Of a DNA stretch of 64,000 bases, positions 34,198-44,499 are shown one piece after another. A program made the position numbers and the translations under genes. Position 1 is the first letter of the stretch. Every line of letters begins with the position of its first letter. The notes beneath the pieces are model-generated. The model worked only from the letters and a program-made list of their open reading frames with translations, ran no database searches and was not told the DNA's origin. This DNA is from Asterochloris sp. CNOR1 (lineage: Eukaryota; Chlorophyta; Trebouxiophyceae; Trebouxiales; Trebouxiaceae): assembly GCA_963969365.1 (NCBI GenBank), contig OZ017750.1, positions 2,480,001 to 2,544,000 of the forward strand, given 5' to 3'.

Positions 34198-36545
34198 ATG
34201 GTTGTTGCATTGCAGACAACTCAGCTGGCCGGCCAGAGGCTGGCATGCAGGCACACATGCCGACCTCGCAATTTCAGGGTGGGCAGGCTCCCCCAGATGA
34301 AAGCTGCATTGCCAGCATGACTTTGTATTGCCAGCACGAAAAGCAGCCTACTCACAGATCAGTTTGTGGTGCTGCAGAGGACTCTGGTGGTGCCACGTGC
34401 AGAGTTCCAGCTGGCAGACCTGCCATACCCGCTGGTGCGCAACCTGCACAGGCTGCATGGCGCCGCATGACCCTGTCTAGTGTCCATGCATTACGATCTC
34501 GTAATGCGCTGCAATGCTGTACCAAAGCGGAACATGGCTGCACCTCACGTATGCAGGATGCTCTGGAGGGCAAGGGCATGTCCAAGGTCAGGCCTCACGT
34601 GACGATCATCCATTGGGCTTGCTGTGCCAGCTTCGCTTCGCCCCATGGCAATTGCTGCTTACCGCCTGGTCTTGGAGGAGACGTCATGGCTGCTTTGCAC
34701 ACAGCCCGGGGCAGCACTCATGGCAGGCTTGTTGTTTGGTATGTTGCTATGCTTGATGCCAGCATGCACAGCCCAGCAGCTGCCTGCCGCCAGCGGCTGC
34801 AGTGCTGAAATGCTGTGCTGCTGGAATGCAGTCTACCTTTGAGTTCCACTGGGGCAAGCACCACCGTGCCTATGTCACCAATCTGAACGGCCAGATCAAG
34901 GGCACAGACCTGGAGGGCAAGTCCCTGGAGGAGGTGAGACACCGACTCAACTTTCGCTGGGCAAGACTACTGGCGGAACAGGCCTCAGCTGCAGCCTGGC
35001 TTGCAGCCTGCGCTGAGTTGCAGGCTGGCTTTTGCTCTGGGGGGGGTCGCCTGCTCCGCCAGCTTGTGCAGGTACTGTGGCTGGCGGCACCTTCCAAGGT
35101 GGTCCATGCCTGACCCAGAAGTGGCTGCTGCCTTGCCTCTTTGTCGGACAGCATACGCTGAATGCTGGCTGCCGGCAGAGCAGCCCAGCAGTGCCAGGGG
35201 TCAGGTCCAAAGCGAGCCATCGGCCGACACCTGGTCCCTGGTATTTGTGCAAGATCTGGCAGCCACTGGCACACCTGTGGCTGCAGGTGACCAAGGCAAC
35301 TTGGAACAATGGCAACCCCAAGCCAGAGTTCAACAATGCCGCCCAGTCGTGGAACCACGAGTTTTTCTGGAACTCCATGGCGCCCAACGGCGGCGGTGGG
35401 TTTCACAATGACCCTGCCTCTCCTCTTTAGCTCTGTGAGCCAGCAATGCAGGGTACAGACCCAGAAAGCTGAGTGCGTGAAGGCAAAGCAGCTTGGGCGC
35501 AGCATGCTTCCACCGCTCCACAAGCTGTGTCAGGATTTGCAGAGAAGGGTGCCAAGGCGCCTGCTTTGTTGGCTGTCTGAGCTGCACTGTCCCTTGGAGC
35601 AGGGTGTGCCTGCACTACAAGTCGGCTGCTGTGCCTTGGGACAGGATGTTGTCTGCCTCTGTCGAGGAAGGCTGACAAGCAGGCTAGGCCTTGACAGCAC
35701 CCATGCGCCTGAGATGGTGTTCCCATGCGTGCCAGCAAGGAGCTCATTGCAAGCGTGCATCTGGCTTTCGTCTTGAGCCACAACCTAAGGCAGCACTCAG
35801 CTGCGCAGGTCCCCCTACTGGGGCTATCAAGGACGCCATTGAGAAGGATTTCGGCAGCGTGGAGGAATTCAAGAAGCAGTTTAGCCAGGCAGGCGCCACC
35901 CAGTTTGGCTCAGGCTGGGCGTGGCTGCTGCTTGGCAGCGATGGCAAGCTGAAGGTAGGCAGCGGCAAGCATCACCTGAAGCCACTTCAATGGCCTGAAC
36001 AGAGACTCCAAGGTTGTGATTTGCAGCAGCTACCAGGTCTTGAGGTGGATGCCCCAGGTCAGGGGCTCGGTGCCTTCGTGCTGGCTATTCCGCCAAAGGA
36101 CGCGCCTTTTTGGGCATGTGTGCCAGGTTGGTCTGCGCAGGCCCTGCTGGTGTAGGGTACTAGTAGCCTGCATCTGCTGCAGCCTGGCTGTGGATCTGGG
36201 TCAGGCACCACTCGCCTGCTGCAATGCAGGTGACCAAGACACCAAACGCTGAGAACCCCATTGCCAATGGCTCTGGCACCCCTCTGCTGACCATGGACGT
36301 GTGGGAGCACGCCTACTGTGAGTCCTCTATCTAACCTGGGTCATGCAGTGAATATTCACTGGCAGCATGTGCCCGCTGCACCCGGCCGCAGCATTGAAAC
36401 GTTGCACTTATTGTGCTGCTGACCCTGCTGCCTAATCTGTGCTACAGATCTAGACGTGCAGAACGCGAGGCCAAAGTATATCCAGAATTTCCTTGAAGAG
36501 CTGATCAGCTGGGACGTCGTGAACAAGCGTCTGGCAGAAGCTTGA
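34198..36545 (+). CDS. FSD: chloroplast-type iron superoxide dismutase, 8 exons
   Basis: Exons: 34198-34278, 34378-34434, 34557-34586 (30 nt), 34832-34933, 35287-35395, 35809-35954, 36230-36317, 36448-36545; phases agree, 236 aa. The enzyme converts superoxide to oxygen and hydrogen peroxide. The first 27-30 residues ([20 protein letters not shown]) are rich in Arg, Ala and Thr with no acidic residue, consistent with a plastid transit peptide. The mature part begins [15 protein letters not shown]. Metal ligands are His62 ([15 protein letters not shown]), His114 ([13 protein letters not shown]), Asp198 and His202 ([15 protein letters not shown]). Gln110 in NNAAQ and the [12 protein letters not shown] signature favour the Fe form over Mn. 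The short exon [10 protein letters not shown] is needed to complete the active-site helix. It sits directly downstream of an SBP-family factor, the class that regulates FeSOD by copper status in plants. Confidence 0.96.
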
Positions 36546-38753
36546 TGTCGCCTCCTCTGCAGCCATGTGTGGCTTTTGTAATGCTCATCATGCCACTTGG
36601 TCCTTAATGCAAACAGAGCATGTGCCTAGGCAAGCCATGCAGAGGACTCCTCTGCTCAGGATTGCAGTGGTTACCATAAGGGTCAGCTGTCAGGCTGCAT
36701 CTGTGAGCTGCATACGCCCACGGCAGCAGTGCAGGACCAGCATGCATGCCTGCCAGTATCCAGCAGCCTCCATCAGGGCTTTCAGGCAAGTCTGCTGTCA
36801 ACAAAAGCTCTGGTGGGCAGGTATTGGCCTCGCTGCCTGCAGCTGATGAGTGCTGACAGCTGCTGGTAGTTGGGACTGCTTTGCCAGCCTGTAGCATGGT
36901 ACCCAGCATTGGCATCCAAAAGGAGCCCACCAGCATGATGTCTGGCGGCACCTTGTCATCAATATCTGCTTCACAGCGCTGCGGGCACAGGTGAGGCAGC
37001 AGACGGCTTGGAGTTCATGACATGGCGACCTGCAGGGTGATGAGGATGCGCATTGCACGTCAGTGTTTGAGATGTCAGGGCGCTGCTGCCAGCTCAATGC
37101 ACTGCTGCATGGCCAGTGGGATGGAGCCACCTGCTGCTGCGCCTGCGCCTGTGGAGGCCCAGCCTGTGCTGCAACAGCAGGTCAGGGGAGGATTGCTCAG
37201 CACTGCTCAAGCTCAGCAAGGACATGTAGTCATTTCCTGCAGAGATCAGCAGTGCAAGCCAAATAGGGACAAAGGCTGTTGGCAAGCAGACACTGGACCT
37301 GGAGCTCATTATGAGGCACAGATAGTTGACAGACAGATCTGTGCATGCAAGCTGTTCCTGACCTTTGTTCCTGTGCGACAGGTTGAGACATGAAGGGCAC
37401 TGACCATGACGTGCCAATAGACTCCAAGATTACAAGCACAGGCCCCAAGTGGGCCTCCCATTTTGGATTTCAAGCATACATGAGCAGCAGCCTTGCCTCC
37501 TGCAGAGTAAAACAGATCTCATAAGGGTTCTGAGCTGGATGACTTTAGGTTGATGTGATGCCTTACACTGATAGCTGCAAACCTGGCCTACAGAACGTAG
37601 GGCATATGTCAAGGAGCACAAGAGCAATGCCATTATGCACCCGACATGTTAGGCCATGCATGCAAGCTGGGCCTATGATCTCTACTGGGAGGGACAATGA
37701 CAGGGCCTTATCAACAAGATTGGCCTCATGAAGGGTGTAAGCATATTTGAGCTGAGGATTCTGTCAGGGATATATGGGCCACATGGCTGGGGCTGGCAGC
37801 AATCCGATGGACACTGCCTCCACCAACAAGGCAGTCGCAGAGCTGCTGGCCAGCTGAGGTCAAGGTGACAATCAATTGGACAACAACCAGAGGTTGAGCT
37901 TAGCACCCGACAGCAGATACCACATTCTCTTCTTGAAGGTACCTGGCGCTGCCATCTGCTTCATACAGCCAGTCATCCTCTTCATGCTCATTTTGCGAGC
38001 AGCATCCCGTCCTCCCTCTGGCCCTCTCATAACTTGATACACCTTTGATGAACCCAGGTCTACCCTGCGTTGCACCAGAGTGCCCGCAACCTCCCTCCTG
38101 CTGCCTGCAGGAACCCTCCTGCTGTATGCTGCAGGCTGTGCAGGCAGCCCAGCCACGTTGGTAGTATCGGTTATCCCAGCTGCCCAGTATCAGTGAATGC
38201 CAGCTGCTCACTCCATCCAAGCATCATCGTTTATTGTCTTGAACAGCTCCCTTCTAGAGCATGAGTTCAAGTCATTGCCTGCCATGGAACGAGCATGGAA
38301 TACCTTTGGTTCTGGGCATTGTAAATGTCTGAATGCAAGGTCTGACATACTTAAGGAGACCACTCTCATTATTAGCCGAGTCTGTGTGATGGTGATGGCT
38401 GCGGTGGGAAAGCAAGCACACAAGTCCCAAGCACTGCCACAACTGGTGCAGAGCGGCTGAGGAGCCATGAGTCAAACCTGCAGACGAGAATGGCAGGACT
38501 TTGAACATTGCACACGAAGCAGCTCTATGGCAAAAGGCCAACCTGCCAGAATTCATGGTTGCATATGGCCAAGACAGTCACAGACGGCAGTGTTGCAGCA
38601 GCCACTACTCTTCTACTGCATCAGCCTAAGACGTACTTAAGACTCACTTGGCCGGCAGCAGCTGCAGCAAAGATGTGCCCTCCAGCACTTTCTCTCAGCT
38701 TACTTGGTCAGCAGCAGATGCTGCAGCAAAGATGTGCACTCCAGCACTTTGTC
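36546..38753. other. 2.2 kb region without an assignable gene
   Basis: The left part is the FeSOD 3' UTR; TGTAA, the usual green-algal poly(A) signal, lies at 36577-36581, 32 nt after the stop. Beyond it I find only fragments. A minus-strand frame near 36890-36985 reads CEADIDDKVPP and DIMLVGSFWMPMLG after a CCCGCAG acceptor. Another near 37920-38060 reads NEHEEDDWLYEADGSARYLQ. A plus-strand frame starts at 37390 (MKGTDHDVPIDSK). None matches a family I know and they do not join convincingly. The region could hold a fast-evolving gene, a non-coding RNA, a decayed gene or a long NUP50 3' end. Confidence 0.4.
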
Positions 38754-38790
38754 TCAGCTTACTTGGTCAGCAGCAGATGCTGCAGCGCTG
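38651..38790 (-). repeat. 59-bp tandem repeat spanning the NUP50 stop codon
   Basis: CTGCAGC starts at 38662, 38721 and 38780 on the plus strand, with nearly identical 59-bp units. The unit contains the last NUP50 codons (AADQVS-stop) and its GTAAGC, so the 3' end of the coding region is repeated downstream. Confidence 0.9.
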
Positions 38791-41700
38791 TGCCGCTCAA
38801 GCAGCTCCTTCAGCTCGAGAAGCTTCTGAGGCTCCTTTTTGCGGAAGGCCACAGCAGACATGGGCACTGAGGGCGCTTCCTCGTCTGCTGTGGAGGCCAC
38901 TTCCGTCCCACTGGCAGGTTGCTGAGATGCATCCGCTGTATTGTGGACAGAGAAGGTGACCCCCTGCAGGCAGCCCACTGACTCTGGGTGCCAGCGGTCA
39001 CTGATAGGCTGCAGGCATCTCAATGGATGGCTCGCTGTTCAGCCGCGGCTTGACGGCAGGAGATGCTGGCAAAGGTTGCATGCAGGTGCAGCCTGCTGCT
39101 GCCAGGTACATGCCTACATCACTGTGTAGGCAGCAACCGCAATTAACGCTCTCTGAATGCACATGCATGGTGTCCATACCTGCACAACATACCATAGTGC
39201 TGGCAGCCTGCTGCGCAGGTAGAGCTGCAGCATCAAAGCTGCCATATGCTGGAGGCTGCAGTCGCCAGCAATGCACACAAGAGCCTGTCTGTGCAGCCAG
39301 CACTGCAACAATCTGCACCACAGTGGGGTGTGCATACCATTGGAGGCTCTGCTGCCTCCGGCCCCACCTTGTCACCATCCATCATCTTGATGATCATGCC
39401 CTGCCACAGGTTGGCATTCAGGATGACTCGCTGGCTGCCCTTCTGCCGCATGACCACCCGCGTCCTGCCTGCACCACCCAGCAGTCTGCGGTCAGTGCAG
39501 TGCCGGCCTGCCCAATGAATCAGCCAGCCCATTGCAAAGCAACTCAGGCTGCAGACACAGTCGCAGCCAGCTTGGTCCAGTCCCAGCAGTGCAGGCTGAC
39601 CGACAAGTTCTCGGCTGCAAAACTGCCCAGCTTGAGCATGGCACTGCGCCTGCAAATGGCTCCAAGCTGAGCTCAGAGCATCAAAGTGGTCACAGCAGGT
39701 TCAGAGGGCTGCCCAGCTTGAGCATGGCACTGCGCCCGCCGATGGCTCTGAGCTGAGCTCCCATTGTCACAGCAGCCCCGGACAGTGACAGCAGTGCAAC
39801 CCCTGCATGTGTCTTGCTCAGCCGGAGCTTCATGCAGCCCCTGGACCAGATGCAGGGAGGGCAGCCCATGCACCCATGCAAGCAGCCCATCCCACACTCC
39901 TCTTCCCCAGGGCCTCACCTCTCGCAGTGGACCTGTTGAGCCGCAGCTCCCCCCGCCCCCGCTCCCGCCAGCCCTGGCCCCCCTTGAAGAACTCGAACAG
40001 CGTGCCCTCCGTCTTGAACACGCTCTCCTCCTCCTCTTCACCTGTTGTCAGGGGCCCTGCGGGGGGCAGCTGCACCACCGGCTTGGGGTCTGCTGCAGGG
40101 GCCTCCCCATCTTCCCCTGCAAACGGAGTCGTCAGGTCAGCGGCCAGTGATGTGGGTGCAAATGACGCATGATGGCGGCAGCTGCACCACCGGCTTGGGG
40201 TCTGCAGTTGGGTCTCCACTGATCCCTTCTGCCAAGGGTCAGGCCACAAGATGAGCAAGAGCCTGCGCTTGTTGGGCCGCCATGTGACATCTATGGAGCA
40301 AAGTGCTGCCCTGCCAGGCGTGTCAGGAGCCCCAGCTACCAGAGCTTGACACTTTGGTGCAGCCAGCTGCAGCCAGCAGGCTGCACCACGCAGGTGTGCT
40401 GAGGCCACATGGCTCTGCGCAGGTGCCCAAGCCATCTAGTGTGAATCTCCGCCCTGAGGAGACAAATGGCTAGACCGCAAGCCATGTGGCTTTGATTGGA
40501 CGTCTGAGTCATCTGCCGCAATCCCTCACCATTTGTGGAGGTGCCCAGCACGCTGGCCACGGATGGGAAGGACGTCCCAGCCGCCCCAAACGAGAAGGCA
40601 GGCGCTGCCTTGCCGTCCTGACTATCTGACTTAGCAGTGTCCTTGGTGCCCGCACCAGAGGCAAACCCAAAGGTTGTGCCTGACTGACCTGCAAGCAGCA
40701 GGGGCCGCCTCAGGTGCTGGAGCGATGGTTGTGCATGCTCACCATGTGGCAGCAAGGCCAGCTGCCTTGCCAGGCGGGTCATCGCAGTTGATGTCGGTGT
40801 CAGCACATGGCAGGAAGCCCAGGCAAGACATGAATGCAGTAGTCGGCAGCGGAGCCCCTCCCCCCCTCCCTGCATAGCATCTAGTGCAGGGCCCAGGTAG
40901 CAGCCTGTTGCCGCCTGCAGACTTGCAATACCGCAGCGCACCGATGGCCCCAAAGCCCCCGCCCGAGAACATGCTGCTGCCCGCCCCAAAGGTGGCCAAC
41001 TTGGGTGCTGCCGCTGCCGCAGACGCCTCCTGCCCCGAAGTGGTCGGCGGCACAGCTGCTGCATCAGCAGCGGGTGTGCCGCCGTCTGCAGCAGCGGCAG
41101 CCTGCGTCTGAGCAGCAGCCGGCTGCTGTGCCTCCCCCTCTGGCTGGGCTGAGCCCGCTCCCGCAGCTGCTGGTGCAGCAGCCGTGGCAGGCGGCGGCTG
41201 CGTCTGAGCAGCAGCAGCAGCTGGCACCTTGGTGTCTGTGCCAGCTGCAGCTGCCTGGGGCACTGAGGCGGTGGCCTGCTGTGCCTGCTCCTTGCGGGTG
41301 CTCGCCATGGCGCCAGCTGCAGCTGGGGCCTGCACGCAGCGCAGTGCTGTGGACTACCTCAGGTGGGGCTGTTGTGCCAATGTTGGCATGCCATCCATGC
41401 AGAGGCAGGAGGACTTCCCAATCTGATCGAGGTGGGACCAGCAGGGCTGCTGTGGCTCTGGCATCAGTGCTTTGCCTGGACGTGCCCTGTTGTGGCCCAC
41501 CTGGGCTGGCTTGGCGAGGTTGACACCAGAGAAGGGGTTGCTGCTGGCAGCGCTGGGTTTCAGTGCCATGCCAGTGAATGGGTTGCTGGTCGCTGCCGGC
41601 ACTGCAGGGACAGCGCTGGGCGTGGGCTCAGTGGCCATGGCGCTGCCAGGGCGGCGGGCTTTCACAATTTTGCGTTTCTTCAGCGTCTCTGCACTGGCTT

Positions 41701-41976
41701 TGGCAAACTCCCCTGTCGGCTCGTGCTCCCCCTGCAGGAACGCAATCAGGTCTGGAGCAGTGCCCTCCGACTGGCAAAGCATGCCGCCTCAAGTGCAGAG
41801 GCTTTCAGCAACACTGGGCATGTCCAAAGTATAGATGGAGGCTTTGTCCCTTCCGCCTCAGCCATCCCAATGCATAAACTCACCTCATCACTGTCGGGGT
41901 CATCCTGAGTGATCTGGCGATCTGCACCTCGCTTCTTAGTGGGTGGAAGCAGATGATCCGTGGGCCTCTTTGACAT
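38754..41976 (-). CDS. NUP50: NUP50-like nuclear pore protein with Ran-binding domain, 7 exons
   Basis: Minus-strand exons: 41976-41884, 41770-41501, 41329-40942, 40688-40530, 40116-39919, 39468-39368, 38963-38754 (472 aa); all phases agree. NUP50 is a mobile nucleoporin of the nuclear basket that helps importin-alpha cargo release. The N-terminus has the plant NUP50 pattern: KKRGADRQITQDDPDSDE, then EFAKASAETLKKRKIVKARR, then repeated NPFTG/NPFSG. An Ala/Gln-rich linker follows, with FG motifs (TTFGFASG, FSFGAAG). A C-terminal RanBP1-type domain has EEEESVFKTEGTLFEFF, GWRERGRGELRLNR, VVMRQKGSQRVILNANLW and GVTFSVHN. The last codons before the stop form GTAAGC, a good donor sequence, so the protein might continue into an unseen exon. 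It is divergent from the Nudix gene. Confidence 0.92.
39620..39775 (+). repeat. 86-bp direct repeat in a NUP50 intron
   Basis: CTGCCCAGCTTGAGCATGGC starts at 39623 and again at 39709, followed in each by ACTGCGCC and then GATGGCTC or AATGGCTC and AGCTGAGCTC. I could not tie it to a particular exon edge. Confidence 0.8.
40170..40240 (-). repeat. echo of NUP50 exon 5 5' part in the preceding intron
   Basis: Plus-strand GCAGCTGCACCACCGGCTTG plus GGGTCTGC occurs in exon 5 near 40066-40093 and again near 40179-40206, a 28-nt exact match. Looser similarity extends beyond it toward the acceptor. Confidence 0.85.
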
Positions 41977-42292
41977 GGTGATGGGGGCCCCTTCAGCTGA
42001 GCCGTGGGGTCCAGGAGTTGTCAGGCTTGACCAAAGTTTGGATCTCAAAGCAAAAAACAAAAACCCCAAAATGCCCCAGTAGTGCAGCAGCCAGCTTGCC
42101 CAGCAGCCCTCAAGGCGTGGCATTTTGGATCCCAGCTTGCAGCTGGCACTCATCCCCTCCAATCTGGTGGCCCTGGTCGAGGTCTTGCCCGTCGCAGCTC
42201 CTGCCATGCAGTGTCATGATCATGCGGAGGCCCAACGGGCCTGTTAGCCGCTGCTGTTTATGGCAGTCCTTTGCTCGCTTTCTACCTGGACC
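41977..42292. promoter_or_regulatory. shared promoter region of NUP50 and the Nudix gene
   Basis: The 316 bp between divergent ATGs include an A-rich patch around 42045-42072. No TATA box or exon is recognised. Confidence 0.5.
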
Positions 42293-44067
42293 ATGGCACC
42301 CACCACCGTTGGTGGGCCCCTGCCCACTGTCAGCAGGACAGGGCGCCAGATGCAGAGATACAGCCAAGACTCTGGAGCCAGGCTGGTAGCTGGGTGAGGG
42401 TGCTGCCTGACAGCATCCGCAGCATCCATCTGTGCCTGCTGCTGATTGATTAGATTGCTGGCGGCCTGTATGTGGGGCATGTACTGGCCCAGCAGCTGCC
42501 TGTGTGCCTATGCAATCTGCTGCCCAGCGCCAGGAAGCACTGCAGGTTGTGCATGTGAGACGTTATGCAAGTCTGGTGCCGCTTGGTGCAGGTGCATCCC
42601 TGTCCGCATCAGCCCTGATGGCTCCCATCTCCAGGTGCTGCTAATCACCAGCAGGGGTGGCAAGGGCCTGGTCTTCCCTAAGGGAGGCTGGGAGCAGGAT
42701 GAGGACGTTCAGGCAGCTGCGGCGCGCGAGACCGTTGAGGAGGCAGGTGTGAGAGGGGAGCTCGAGGTGAGATCGCTGGCCGGGAGTATGATGTACTTTG
42801 AGATGGTATGGGGCAGATGCAGGGGTGGACGTGATTGAGAGCAGAGGAGGTTGCTGTGTGAGCGGAGCTTTAGGTGGGGTGGTCAGCGGTGCATGCTGTG
42901 CACTTTGTGGTCCAGGGCTGAGGTTGGCCCAGCTGTTGGCTACCAGGTCATCAGCATGCTGCCTGCAAGACTGCAGAAGATGCAGGCGTGCAAGAGGTTG
43001 AGACAGATGGCTGCTTGTCAATGAAGAAAAGCTGGTGGCTGGTTTACACGGGGGCCCATGGGTCAGCAGCAATGACCTGCCACAGCAGCACTCAGGTGGG
43101 CAGCAAAGAATGTCCAAGCTAGCAGTGAGGGCTTGTTGCAGCTGGCTTGAGGGGTGTGAGACTTGCAATGCAGGTATGCTGCAGCTGAAGGCCTCTCTGC
43201 CTGTTTCCTTTTATGCTGCTGCGGGCAGCAAACTTGATATGGCATCATGGTGTGGCTGAAGTCAGAGCGGGCCATTCCTGACATCAGTCCGTACCGGTGT
43301 GCAGCCAGGGTCCATGTCTGTTGACCAGCAAGCTGTTGACTGCCAGTCATGGACAAAGTTGCAGGCTGACTACAGCCACAGCACTGCGGCTGTCTCCCTG
43401 CGCAGCGTTTGAGACCGCTGTCACCTGCTGCTTGCAAAGGGCATTAACTCTCTCAGGCAGCCATTCGCTGCATAGGGCCCACAGTCTGCCCCTGCTGAGA
43501 GCCCACTGCCTGCCCTGCTGCTGCAGGACGAGATGATTGGGTCCTACACCTTCAGTAGCGCCAAAGCGGCGCGCTTGCACAGCGCAGATCAGGGCCGATG
43601 TGTAGCCCATATGTTTGCCATGCGGGTGGCCGAGGAGCTGCCTGTGTGGCCAGAGGCAGGCCAGCGCAGACGCGTTTGGGTGAGCCAGGGTGCTGCCCAC
43701 GCTGCTGTCCAAGCTGCTATGCCAGGCGCAGTGCGCTGAGTGCATGTTGTTGTGGCGCCACCTTCTGCCTGGGGAGACGGGACATGTGAGCTTGGCCAGG
43801 TCATTTGAAGACCACTGGTAGCTGGACTGCTTGAATATTGCACTTCATGCAGGCGCTTTTCTGCCACCAGCTTCCACTGCTGCCCGTTCTGAGCACTTTG
43901 CTCCTGATGTTTGGCTGCAGTGCTCAGTCCAAGAAGCCAGCAAGCTGTGCCGCCATGACTGGATGCGCGAGGCCCTGCATGCTTGGCTGAGACGTCAGGG
44001 CCTGGAGCACTTGCTCCTCGAGCAGCCGCAATCACTGCACAATAGCATTGCTGACACCCAGCCATAG
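42293..44067 (+). CDS. Nudix hydrolase, diphosphoinositol polyphosphate phosphohydrolase-like, 4 exons
   Basis: Exons: 42293-42393, 42592-42766, 43527-43679, 43921-44067 (191 aa); phases agree. The complete Nudix box G-x5-E-x7-REUxEExGU runs from Gly65 to Val87 (GGWEQDEDVQAAAARETVEE then AGV), giving the Mg-binding Glu cluster. RTGRQMQRYSQDSGARLVAG followed by CIPVRI and LLITSRGGKGLVFPKGGWE matches plant DIPP/NUDT-type enzymes that cut diphosphoinositol polyphosphates, diadenosine polyphosphates or similar. Substrate cannot be read from sequence. The C-terminal exon has SVQEASKLCRHDWMREAL, the helix that often closes this subfamily. No targeting peptide is evident. It is divergent from NUP50 and convergent with Derlin. 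Confidence 0.92.
42829..42880 (+). repeat. echo of Nudix gene exon 2 3' end with donor
   Basis: GAGGAG..GTGTGAG.GG.AGCT..AGGTG at the exon end (42736-42770) is matched about 100 nt downstream. The copied donor reads AGGTGGGG. Confidence 0.6.
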
Positions 44068-44499
44068 CATCGGGGGATATGCGGACGCCAAAATCAGCAG
44101 TGTGCTGGAGGTTGCAGAAGAATTTGCTCACCCCTTGGCATCTGAAACTATTTTGTCCTGATTCAAAGTGCCAAATCACAAGCTACAGAAACGTTTCAGT
44201 TGACGCTTCCAAGTTTTGACAATTGTACACTACCTCATCAAACACGCTGGGCCAAAACTTCTCAAATGCAACTCATCTTTGATGTTTGGTGAGGTGATTT
44301 GCCATGGCTGAAGCACATGCAGCGCACTGTAATCAGCGCCACAGCACTTCATTCACAACATTCATCTTGTTGGCCCTCAGATTGATCCACTTCACAGAGC
44401 ATCATGGCGTTTGCATGTGGCTTGTGCATGCATTTAGCAGTACTCTCAAACAAACAGTACAGCACTGAGACACAGGTGGTTCAAAGCGCCCAATCAGGC
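44068..44499. other. convergent 3' region between Nudix and Derlin genes
   Basis: No exon is seen. A TGTAA poly(A)-type signal lies at 44328-44332 on the plus strand, 261 nt after the Nudix stop, so the Nudix 3' UTR may be that long. Confidence 0.45.
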
